Assembly: GCA_037576215.1 (NCBI GenBank)
Contig: JBANDB010000002.1
Location: 2,976,001 to 3,040,000, forward strand
DNA length: 64,000 nucleotides
Direction of reading: 5' to 3'
Source of the DNA: Armillaria gallica
Taxonomy: Eukaryota; Basidiomycota; Agaricomycetes; Agaricales; Physalacriaceae
Shown here: positions 11,643-22,023 of the stretch, in pieces
How positions within the stretch are numbered: position 1 is the first letter of the stretch
How the letters are laid out: each line of letters opens with the position of its first letter
Notes under the pieces: generated by a model
Told to the model about the DNA's origin: nothing
Seen by the model: the letters and a program-made list of their open reading frames with translations, nothing else
Databases searched by the model: none
Program-made: the position numbers and the translations under genes

Positions 11643-12454
11643 GCAACGCCAACAAATACCAGCTCCTCATCTAGAAGCTGGTCAGCTCAAACGAGTAAAT
11701 GGAATGGATGAACACGAACGCGCGCGTCATATGATTGCATCCTTCCATCATCTTTTCTAGGAGGGGTGAGCACATCGGAAATTTCTTGATACTACGCTGC
11801 TGCAAAAGCGATACCTCGCTCATTCGTTCCTGCTCCGCGGGTTACTATGAATGCGAGCATCTTCACAGCTCAATCTTTCATGCGAATCTTCACCGTACGA
11901 AGAACATACTTCTGAGAAGCAAAATGACATCGTAAAACAGACACGGCTTCTGACCTGCGACGGTATATTTGTGTACAATCCGGTGAGTTGCAGTACCTGA
12001 ACTCCTGCGGATGTTTGTCAACATGCGTTGAAAACAGTTTCTAGAAGGTGGTTGAAGGCAGTCGGTGGAAGGAACCTTTGAATGACAGGAATGGAGATTG
12101 GTGTTCCGAACATTTGCAATAAATTTACCTGAGGATATCAATTGCAAGAAAGGTCCATGTGGTTCACGAACGTGAGTAAGGTATTGAGATGGTTCCGCAG
12201 AGTCGCATGGCGGTGGACCTAAATGAACAAGACGTTCGAGAAATGCTATAACAAAACACCATTCTTCTTAATCTAATGACAACTGTAAGACATTTCTCTG
12301 GCATTTCTTGAAGCATTATTTTGCCACTTCACGCGGATAGTTGCGAAGTTCATGACTAGTTTGGTTTGGGATCAAAGTTTGTCACCGGGTATGTTCCTGA
12401 TTTGGGCCGGTCGCGGCTTGCTGACCGCAGCGTTGTGTTACCCTTTCAAAAAAC
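11643..12454. other. Intergenic region containing repeat A copy 2
   Basis: Apart from the repeat copy at 12111-12381 I see no supported gene. Short minus-strand frames around 11890-12147 show no family features. Confidence 0.45.
12111..12381. repeat. Dispersed repeat A, copy 2
   Basis: This matches 5282-5600. On the minus strand it keeps the same coding frame as copy 1: TSHELRNYPREVA, then after an intron-like gap CDSAEPSQYLTH and HGPFLQLISS. Differences inside the second block include a clean three-base loss (one Trp codon), as expected of once-coding DNA. The copy-1 donor GTAAAA is GCAAAA here, and GTAAGT is GTAAAT. Confidence 0.75.
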
Positions 12455-13501
12455 ATGCTCAGCGAAAAGGCCAAGGGAAAGCGACGAGCCATAGAACCTG
12501 TAGAGCCGGATCCTCATCCAGACCGGGCGCTTGTTATTCGGTTTACTGAAGGGATAGCCGACCTTACATTCTCCATCAGCAAGCAGGATGCGGTCCGAGA
12601 CGTAAAACGAATGGTGCGCAGCTCAGTATTTCAGTAATTCATTTATTCATCGGTATTAGATTCGCACTGAGAGGACTGAGCTGAAGGACAGGAAGCTCAG
12701 ACTCATCCATTCCGGCCGTCTCCTCACTAACGGAACCTTTCTGCTGTCGTGGCTTGAATCTCTAGAAGATCGGCAGAAGCGGGCTACAACAAGCGAGGGG
12801 GATTCGGATGAGGTTGTCAGGCCATCGACGACGTGGCTTCATTGCTCTGTTGGCGGCAAGATTGATCCTGAAGGAGACAACGACGATGGTAATGTCCAGG
12901 TCAGTGCCAAGTCAAATTATCAATCACTCGATTTAATCTCTCTAGGCGACACAACTACAACCAGCAAGAGGTTTCGACAGGCTCGCATCCGTAGGATTCT
13001 CCGAGGAAGACATTGCCAACTTTCGGCGCCAATTTCACACGTCGTCGAGCTTCATGGACGACGCACACTTTGATACAGAAGAGGAATGTGAGCTGGATTT
13101 CTTGTCCACGCGTCTTATTTCTTGCTCACCGGTCTCCTGCAAGATGACGAACATGCTCGTGCGCTCGAAGAGCAGTGGATTGACTCTATGGACAACGCTG
13201 GAACAGCCTCTCTGTCTCAGTCGGGGGGACACAACCCGTCCATGATGCAGGGTCTTGTTGCGGGCTTCTTCTTTCCTATAATACCCCTGTTCTTTATTCG
13301 CAAGACACACCCGCCTGTGTTCTGGGAAGACGGTACTGAGTATGAACCTCCAGACAGTGTCATCTTTTCGTAGGTCATGTTCTTCTCTCGCCTTCACTCA
13401 TCTAAGTATTCTATAGGCGCCCGATGCAAGTTGGCCTCGTGATAGGTTTTATAGCCAACATCATGTTCGGAATGTGGAGATTATTTCTCGACGCGTCGTA
13501 G
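12455..13501 (+). CDS. DSC3: DSC E3 ubiquitin ligase complex subunit 3 (Dsc3-like)
   Basis: Five exons (12455-12613, 12660-12899, 12946-13087, 13144-13369, 13417-13501) splice in phase to 283 residues. The N-terminus after a basic KGKRRA stretch is a ubiquitin-like fold (ALVIRFTEGIADLTFSI, KLRLIHSGRLLTNG). The C-terminal half has the Dsc3 block ARGFDRLASVGFSEEDIANF, the EEHARALEEQW-type helix, and two hydrophobic segments (MMQGLVAGFFFPIIPLFFI and QVGLVIGFIANIMFGMW). In fission yeast and Aspergillus, Dsc3 is part of the Golgi membrane Dsc ligase that releases the SREBP factor for sterol and hypoxia responses. The gene looks intact. It ends 22 bases from the stop of the converging GMC gene. Confidence 0.85.
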
Positions 13502-13523
13502 AGGCGGTGCGCACTACTGTACT

Positions 13524-16074
13524 TTACTGACCTTTGATTACATCCGCTGCCTGAAGTTCGGCTCTGTATGATTATCACTGTATAATATGTAAACATAGAC
13601 ACGGACCTTTTCTCCGATGGCATAGGCCAGCGTTTGGATATTGGATGATAGTTGCTGAAATGGACGTCAGTCTTGTGATGCATCTGAAGCATAGATGCTT
13701 ATCACATACCAAAGGTATGACAGAGCAATCGACCTAAAGGCTGGGTTTCAAAAAGCACATTTACAAGACCTAGGACACCTACGATTCTCAAATTCGACGT
13801 TCCATAAACCAGGAGATTACTGTCCACTACGCCGCCGTTGCTGCGGGGAGTCATTGAAGCCGTGCCAGCGGGGTGATGAACCGTCGTTAAAGTGTTCCGA
13901 ATATATTCCCGCAAAGCTTCATCATCAGCCTCAGCAGCGAGTGGCGGAACCACAGTTGACTTAATAGTGTCCTTAATCGGAGAGGTTCGGCATAATTTCC
14001 TTGCAACAAATGTAAGAATTTTCACAAGGACATCGAGATCATTCGGGTTCGATAGGTAGTTCTGTTCGACTGCAGGTAGAATGAAGGGATCGGTCGATGT
14101 AATATGGACGCTTCCCCGATGGAATGGGTGGGTGTAGGCACAGAGGAGGGTAAGGTAGCGCTTTTGACGATCGATGTTCATTCCGGGAATCGGCATATGA
14201 CCGTTGATAGTCAAAATCCTGATAAATTGGGTATTAGTGAACGCTGTTCGCTGACAGGGAATTTAGTACCTACTGAGCCATGGGCTGGGTCGGGTCTTTG
14301 ATCCAGTCAACCAGTAATTCGAATTGTTTTTTGATTCCTTCTCTAACGCTGGGATCGAGGTGGTCCAATGTGCCTCTCGCACTCGCTAGGGTCGCCCTGG
14401 AGGTCCATGTTTCAATTTCATCGACAGTAGCTATACTTTCGGCAGGAAAAAAAGCAAAAGTGGCAGATGGAATACCGGCGAAGATACCTTTTTGGATTTT
14501 ACTAGGAGCCGTCATCAAGAAACGTCTGTTCGGAAGGATTAGAGGATAACGTACTAAAGGTCCTCGTGCTCCTTCAATTTCGCTGGATCAGAAAGAACTT
14601 CCAAGGTTTCCACGTCTTCATCTACTTCCACGATAACGGGTGTTAAGGCATGATCCTCTGAATGCACGAGCTTAGACCCACGTTCGTAGTATTTCCTAAG
14701 AAAGAGTGGACTCACGAAGGTTCTCGCCGACTCCTGGTAGGTCAACCAAGCACTCGATTCCAAATGACTGAAGAAGTTGTTCCTGTCCTATTCCCGATAA
14801 CTCTAGAAGCTGAGGGGTCTGGAAAGAGCCTGAGAAAATGCGTGAGCAAGTGCGAAGGGAGATGATAAGGAGAACGGTACCAGCTGATAGAATGATTTCC
14901 TTAGATGCACGAACATTTCCGGTCAAACCATCCTTCACTTTGAAGGACACGCTGGTGGCCTGATAGTCACCACCCTCTGTCTTTGTAAGATCAACCTTGG
15001 TTGCGTGAGCACCCGTCAAAATCAACAAGTTAGGCCGCTCTGCATTTGGAGCGTAGTAAGCAGAAGCTGAGTAGGAACGAGTTGCAGTCTTTGCTTCAAC
15101 CGAAGTAGGGAAAAGGAGAGATCCGACTGGATGGCCGTTACTCTAAAAAATGTATTAAAGTGGGGCGGAAGGTGTGATAAAATACAGGTACTCACGTTGT
15201 CTGGGTTACGTGGGATGCCTAAAGACTCGAGAGTATCAAGGAGTTGGGTATGGATCTTGGTAACATGAGGCGGGAAAGATTTGGCGATGGGACCTACGGG
15301 CAAGTAAGGATCGAATCAAGATAAAACAAATGACTCACCTTCAGTCCCATGTAACGCAGGATCTGGGACGACGGAATACGCTTTGGCTTCCTGATCTGTC
15401 AACGTGGGAATCTCCAGGTGTTCACTCTAAAAGACGAGAGTGAACGAGTGTTAGAAGCAAGCATGTAGATCTCAACGATGGTCTCGCCTTCTTCATATAG
15501 TGAAGGGTATTTTCCCAGTTCCACCCAGGATTCCCTAGACTCTCTATAGCATCTATCTCTTCCTTGGACGGACGAACGGAAGCGAAAAAGTTCAACTGGA
15601 GAGCGTTTAGAGTAAATTGCGACTGCTTTCAAGCTAATTTCAAGGTGAATGACTTACAAGAGAAGATCCACCAAGCCCTTTCCCTCTAGACTGGGTCAGC
15701 TGCCTGTTGTTGACGAACTTTTGAGGGACAGTATGGAAGCCCCAGTCATACTTGGGATTGTGCAGAGCCCTTCCCATTATTCCTGGGGATTGCCATCATT
15801 ATCGATTCACGTCCTGATTTGTGGTGCGCGCGTACCAGGAATATTAACAAGATCGTCATGTTCATGGTACTCCCCCGCTTCGATGACGCCCACAACACAC
15901 TCTGGACTTTCAGACAACCTATAGCCGATAAATTACTCCAAACTTTGATTTCAACACACGAGGCGACAGTAGACGTGCTTACCGAGTCGCAACGACAAGT
16001 CCTGCAGTTCCTCCACCTATTACTAGGTAATCGAATTTGATCGAAAGGAAATCGACTGCAGTAATGATTGGCAT
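13524..16074 (-). CDS. GMC-family FAD oxidoreductase
   Basis: The N-terminus has the ADP-binding fold FDYLVIGGGTAGLVVATRLS followed by VIEAGEY. The first GMC signature is visible as TQSRGKGLGGSS near 15670-15690, the second as GSFQTPQLLELSGIG near 14800, and the C-terminal catalytic region as TTVHHPAGTASMTP near 13850. There is no signal peptide, so a cytosolic or peroxisomal alcohol or aldehyde oxidase/dehydrogenase is more likely than a secreted aryl-alcohol oxidase. At least eight introns are implied. The start is the Met 13 residues before the FDYLVIGG block. Near the end, the expected VDAS..PLQLSSN stretch is interrupted: after VDAS a TGA lies in frame at about 13660, then LSSNIQTLAYAIGEKAADVI resumes in good frame to the stop at 13524. 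The family is certain; substrate is unknown. Confidence 0.88.
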
Positions 16075-17122
16075 TGAGCGTTGAAAGATAAGGTTTTGAA
16101 GAGATGAGCTATTTCCTCTTCGGTAGATGGAATTCGCAGCATTGATTTGATATCCAGTCACAAAGGCAAAAGGCAGCGGCTGAATTTCACGCCCCGATAG
16201 GGCCGATGATTGTCATCAGCATACATACTGCAAAATAAACTTGAATTTTCGTCGGATTCATCACAGTACTGATTGAACGGACACCTCGGCGAACGAAAGT
16301 TTGTCGTGAGAAATTGTGAGCGGAGCTTCAATTTGAATCTCTCGGATTCTCGTCCGCGTAACTGCAATATGGTACAGATTTGTGGTCCCCAATATTGACT
16401 CTCCCAGCGGTCACGGTCTTGCCTACAGAATCCCAGAATTTGCGCAAATGGATATGTCTGGCACAAATCGTTGAAGCCGTGTTGATACAATATATTCTCG
16501 TTTGCTATATCCTCTTTTGGTTCCTTCAACACCGATTCCGCCGAGAGTCCGTGGATCAGAAAAAGCACGCTGTTTCCCTTCGATTGTTCTTCATGCTGTG
16601 TCCTGGAACTACTAAGCTGACAATCTCGATAGGGGAGCTGAAGCTATGCTGTCTTTATTACCCAGCCCGACTATCGTACGCAGGAAGCAGTCGTTCAAGA
16701 CTGAGTAGTTTTTGTGGACGACGACTTGACAGTTCTTGCCATTCGGCAGATTACTACCAATCTGGAGGAAACACTTGATCAATTTGACCCTTTGATCTCA
16801 GGAGGGTGGGACAGAACAGGACTTCAGAGTGAATCGAAGGCGAGACTGCCACATGTTCACCTATACAATCATGGCCTAAATGTCACTGCCTGCTTCAATT
16901 TATTCTCGCTTTCGCAGCCGGGTGATTCGGATGAATAGTGGATGGGAATAAACCAGTCGTTAATCACCTTATTCGAAGATGTTCTTCTCAGGCTGTTGTC
17001 AGGTGAACATGTGGCGGTTTCAAGCCGTTTGACGTTCAGAGAGATTGCATACGGAATGCGTGGCTCATCAATTTATTCCTCTTTCGCTCCTTCGCCTCAC
17101 TACAATTCGCTGGCTGGGTGAT
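16075..17122. other. Intergenic region between GMC and P450 genes
   Basis: This is a divergent promoter region of about 1 kb. Short open frames on both strands (for example 16158-16568 minus and 16714-16938 plus) show no recognised motif. Confidence 0.4.
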
Positions 17123-19197
17123 ATGGCCTTCTGGCTCAGCAGTCTTGTTTGCGCCCTTTCTTTAGTCTGTCTCGTCAAAGTGTGGCATGCATACCAGACT
17201 TTTGCGAAGGTAAAGTCGAGCCTCAGAGACTGGAAACGGTTGCTTATCATCCACTGCCAGCTGAAATCAATCCCAACCGTCGGCCCATCTGGGTTCCTAT
17301 CGTCCTGGATGGGGGCTTTCAGGTTTATGTTCCATGGAAGGGAAATCATTCAAGAGGGATACAGCAAGGTTGCATTTAGGATGCGTTTATCATCTTCTGG
17401 GCTAACCTCTCACATCCACAGTACCGCGGGTCCACCTTCAAGGTACCTCTCATCGATCGTTGGATGGTAGTAGTGAGCGGAAACCAGCAAATCGATGACA
17501 TGAGGAAAGCTCTTCCCGATCACCTTTCCTTCATGGACGAAGTAGGGAACGTAAATGACAAATTGACATTCATGCGTGAAGCGAATATTCATAACTTTCC
17601 CTTTGGTAGACATTGCAAACGTCTTACACCCTGGGAAGCAATATCCACCACGATCCTTATCATATCGACGTTGTGCGAAGTGCGTTGACGCGCAATATTT
17701 CAGCTTGTTTTCCTGCCGTTCGTGATGAGATTGAAGCTTCATTCAAGGATGAGATACCAGAGACGGAAGGCATGTCTTCGCCGTCCTACATATCCGTTCT
17801 TATCTCACCCTTTTCAGATTGGACAAAGGTTCACGCTTACTCGTCTATCCTACAGATTGTTTGCAGAACCACGAACCGAATGTTCGTTGGTCTTCCACTC
17901 TGTTAGTTGCCCGCATCCTTTTATTGGTTACTTATCAATGATTTGACTCCCCTTAAGGTCGAAACCCTGAATACAGAGCGCTTAACATTGAACATACCAT
18001 GAAAGTTGTATCTTCTGCTCATACAATTAATCTCTTCCCGGAATTCCTAAAACCGTAAGTTTCGGAATGGTGGTCTCTACGCGAGCTGACGGTGCTGTAT
18101 ATAGACTCGTCGCCAATTTCTTGACGCCTATAGCTGGCAGCATGCGCAAGGCCGAGAAGCAGTTAGGTCCGATCGTAAGGGACCGACTGAAGAAAGAGAA
18201 TAGACATGGCAAAGACTGGCCCGGAAAGCCTGTAAGCATTTTGAATGTCAAAAATATTCTTCCATTCATTCAATGTACAGAATGACCTTCTCTCATGGCT
18301 TATTGATTTGGCTGATGAAGGGGAAAGACGCACCGTCTGGGATTTAACCAGTCGTGTTCTTGCTTTGAATTTCGCTGCTATCCACACGACATCGATGGTG
18401 TGTACTACAGCGCTGGCCTGGGACTCGGAACCATCTATTCATCCTCGTGCTAGGCATTTACTAATGCATTATATTGCCTGGCTGCACATCCCGAGTGTGC
18501 TCCACCTCTTCGAGAGGAGCTTGAGGCTGTCATCGAGACTGATGGCTGGACAAAGCAGGCAATAGGGAAAATGCGAAAGATGGATAGCTTTCTCCAAGAG
18601 ACGGAGAGAATATATGGAGTAGGCGCATGTAAGGATCAATTATACCTCGTGCTTGCATCAACTTATCATGAAGATAGTGGGAATGGGGCGTACAGTTCGG
18701 AAAGAATTTGTCTTTTCAGACGGGTCCGTAGTCCCTGCTGGGGCCCACGTATCTGTTGCTGCGGTTGCCACTCATCTCGACCTGGTACGTTGAATCATGA
18801 CTATCGTAACTCTCTCTTACGTGGACGTGGACCACAGGAAAACTATGAAGATCCTTATGAGTTCAAGCCCTGGAGGTTCTCTGAGATGAGGGAAAAAGAC
18901 GGAGAAAGCATCCACCATCAGATGGTTACCCCCAGGCTTGATTATATTCTCTTCGGCATCGGACGCACAGCCTGGTAAGCACCATGTATAATGCACGATA
19001 GCCGAAGCTCAACGGCATTTAGTCCTGGCCGCTTCTTTGCAGTCAACGAACTGAAAACCCTGATGTCACGCGTTCTTCTGAATTACGACGTGCAAATGGA
19101 AAAGTCTGGTCAGGTCCCACCATCAATTTGGTTTGGACCCTCGCAACTACCCAACACGAAGGCCGAAGTGATGTTTAGGAAGCGTAAACTCTTATAA
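17123..19197 (+). CDS. Cytochrome P450 monooxygenase
   Basis: A membrane anchor (MAFWLSSLVCALSLVCLVK) is followed by the SIPTVGPSGFLSSW hinge. The C-helix and substrate regions carry YRGSTFKVPLIDRWMVVV and DPYHIDVVRSALTRNI. The I-helix reads LNFAAIHTTSM, the K-helix motif is ETER (ExxR) near 18600, the PERF-like region is PWRF, and the haem loop is FGIGRTACPGRFF. The haem-ligand Cys codon is split by an intron (18974-19022). Introns of about 50 bases give a continuous frame throughout, so the gene appears intact at about 500 residues. A probable first intron (51 bases near 17211) stays open, so its removal is inferred from P450 alignment. P450s use NADPH and O2 at the ER membrane. The I-helix lacks the usual acidic residue and has His, as seen in ent-kaurene-oxidase-like fungal P450s. 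Substrate unknown. Confidence 0.92.
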
Positions 19198-19588
19198 ACT
19201 TCTTGTTTTCAAAGCAGGATCTTTGACATTTACGAACTTCCTCCACGCTATTGGAATGTACTTCAGACTACCAGATTAGCGCTTGTAATTCTTACCACAC
19301 GGAGAAGAGCAGGGTTTGCCAGACAGCAAACGGGAATTCAGATACAATTTTTGTTCCATCGACTTGAGAGCCTTTCATATTAGGAGTCGTCTGCAACTTT
19401 ATTCTTTATACTGAGATGATGAGCGAGTGCCCAAGGGACTTAACCGAAGCAGAATCTGTGACTATATTTTCATCGAAGCATAGGCAGCTCTTATTTGTAG
19501 CACGGACATTGATACACTTATATTAAAGGAACGTCTTCACTATTTGAAAGGACACCCTTCGTAACCGAAACGCGGATAGAAATGGTAT
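19198..19588. other. Short convergent intergenic region
   Basis: This is the shared 3' flank of the P450 and the sulfoxide synthase-like gene. I see no gene. Confidence 0.5.
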
Positions 19589-21955
19589 TCAAATGTCATA
19601 AACCACCCGTCCAGCTACCCAGGCATAAGGATAGTTATGCTGATAAAAGTTGCGCACTGTACGACGGCATAAACGAGGAATTGTAGCATATGATGCCCCA
19701 AGCTATAAAATATGTTGAGCGCTAAGGTGTCGAACATGAATTAGGAATCACATACCACAACCTGATGCTTCGTGTCAAAAAAGTCATTGGTATACCTAGT
19801 ACTCAAGGTCAATTACACGATTATCATCATGCCACAAGTAAGACCAACCCTGGGAATAGCTTGGTAGGAACAAGCCCGTCATGATCCTGGAGAACAGTCG
19901 ATGTCCATTCCCATACGCCTCCGTTCGAGCCTTTCCCGCTCTCCCCGAGCCCCATTGTCGCCCTATAAACCGCTATTAAGAAAATGTTGCATTTGGAGGG
20001 AACAAAAGCTCGCTTACGGTACTAGGTGCCAATTTCTGAATCCAACATTAGATCCACCCTCGTGACCGATGTCATATGTGTCAAGTAACAGTCGCAGCTC
20101 AGGCTCAGTAGGCAGCCGTCCGCCTTTAGCATGAGCAAAGGCAGTGAGGTCGTCATAGGAAGCGAGTAGAGGCCAATGCTGAGCATACTCCATTGGGACG
20201 GGACCATACATAGTCTTGACCTATCGTTATGGTTTGAACCCTATCGCACGAAGAATCGTGAAACACGAGCTCACCATCACTTCATCTCCGACCACCTCCC
20301 AACTCTTCGGTAAAGAGACGGTATTCTTACCTTCTCCCTGCCAAAAGTCCTTGAATTCTCCGTTCGTGATCGGCCTCCAGTCCGCCTTAAATGCATTGAC
20401 ATGCACAACTCGAAGGGGACTTTCATTGTCCCATCCAAATTCGTGGCCTGACACTTTATACTCGAATTCGGCGACAGCGTCGTCGGCCTCTGAATCGTTG
20501 TGGCCCATAGTTAGCGTGGCTGGTCCAATGATCACGGTAGGTGTAGCAGGTAAAGGCGTGTTCTTCCACTGTTCAGCAAGGGCCTTCCATGGAGGGATCA
20601 TAAAGCCTGGGGGTGGAAGGGTACCTGTTCCAGCCCGCTGGATGAGCATGTAGAGTAAAGTCTAGATTGCGCAAGTGAGCTACATGAATAGAATAATTCA
20701 ACGGATATCAATAAAGACTCACTTCGACATGGAAACCTTCGTGCTCGAGGGTCATGACAAGCGTCCTTGCGATATTTCGGGTCAACGCTCGTTTGCCACT
20801 TTCGATGTCTTCATACAGTTGTGCGAGTCGCGCACGTACGCCGTCACGGAATCCATGATAGTTTCCAAGCTTGGCCAGTCTTCATCGACTTCCGGAACTT
20901 CAGAATGATTCTACAACACATCCATAATCAGAATATGTTTCAAAACGGGAAAGAGGCACATACGTGGCAATATTCGGGGTCATCGACGTGCGGATCAATA
21001 CCCCTCTGGAGTTGTGCATGAGTTCCAGTGACTCGATAAGAGATGGAAGCGTACTTCGAAGATGTTCCAAAAGTAGGCGGGTTCGGTAGCTGAACCACCA
21101 ATTGCCTTGGAGAGGAGCATATCCAAGAAGCTTTGCAACAAATCAGTCAAGCGACGAATGGCTGGTGAGCAATACAACTTACGTGGGAATATGGCCGATG
21201 TAAAACAGACACTTGTGTCTTAAATCGATAGGCTTTTGAAGTAACATCTCTTGGGGAATCATCTTGAGAGTTACAAGATCCCAAGCAGACCAAAGAGTCT
21301 TCCATTCATTCAACGTGGGGATATTCTCTGTTAAATCAACCCGTCGTCCAGAGACTTCGGAGGAGGATATCAAGGGCAATGTGTATGAAATCGGAGGAAA
21401 GACCACGGCAGGGCGTTCTACGACAGAAATGGTATATGAGTTGTTATGCGACACCATGGAAATGATGGGGCGAAACGAAGCGACGGCAAGGGCATTGAGG
21501 TGATCTGCATAAACTGGAGAGAACTCCTAGTAGAAGCAACGATGTTAGCAATGATGATAGCTCAACATGAAAACGAGGAAACTGACCCTGAAATGAGCAA
21601 GACCGACGCCATCACCGGTGCTGGCAAAGTACTGGATGTTGCCGCAGGTCTGTTCGCTCCAACCCTCGACGAATGATTGTTCGATAGTATCACCTATGCA
21701 TACTCCAAAGGGACCTGCGCCCTCGCTCTGAGCAAGGATGCGTTTGAGGACATCCCCGGTGGCATCTGCAGTGCAGAGATATACCCACGAGTTGGGCCAC
21801 GGTATGGTGTCATCGTCGGGATATGCCAACGAGCTGGCAGAAAACGAAGACGACGTAGACGGCCTTGAGTCATCAGACAAAGTCTCCAACTCTGCAGACC
21901 TTTGAGAGTGGTGAATATGATCAAGAGGTAGAACTTTCGCAAGAGAAGCAAACAT
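19589..21955 (-). CDS. EgtB/Egt1-type nonhaem iron sulfoxide synthase-like protein without EgtD domain
   Basis: From about residue 200 the protein matches the EgtB half of fungal Egt1: a DinB-like domain (PTLNEWKTLWSAWDLVTLKM, KPIDLRHKCLFYIGHIPTF, RGIDPHVDDPEYCH), the iron-binding HX3HXE motif as HEGFHVET, and the FGE-sulfatase fold (GRLPTEPELR, NVGFRNWHLVPATMG, NGGVWEWTSTV). The last exons give DFFDTKHQVVLGASYATIPR and FYQHNYPYAWVAGRVVYDI, a good Egt1-like end. Egt1 makes ergothioneine by joining hercynine to cysteine. Fungal Egt1 normally starts with a 300-residue EgtD histidine methyltransferase; here the first 200 residues are a Ser-rich stretch and a region I do not recognise (SWVYLCTADATGDVLKRILA), with no SAM-binding motif seen. 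The start is the Met at 21955, 61 bases after a TATA box. Substrate is therefore uncertain. Confidence 0.82.
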
Positions 21956-22015
21956 TGCAAGTTGTGGACGGATTTTCAGGCTAATGAGCTGATATGGAGG
22001 AGAGAAAAAAGGAGG

Positions 22016-22023
22016 TTTATATA
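22016..22023 (-). promoter_or_regulatory. TATA box of the sulfoxide synthase-like gene
   Basis: On the minus strand the sequence reads CTATATAAACC, 61 bases before the chosen ATG at 21955. This spacing fits a fungal core promoter and supports starting at 21955 rather than at the upstream in-frame Met at 22033. Confidence 0.6.

Noticed and set aside
16158..16568. 137-codon minus-strand frame next to the GMC gene
   Set aside because: Contains no recognisable domain and sits in the divergent promoter; its composition does not look coding.
18600..18800. Apparent frameshift in the P450
   Set aside because: A normal 50-base intron after GVGA restores the frame, so no defect is needed.
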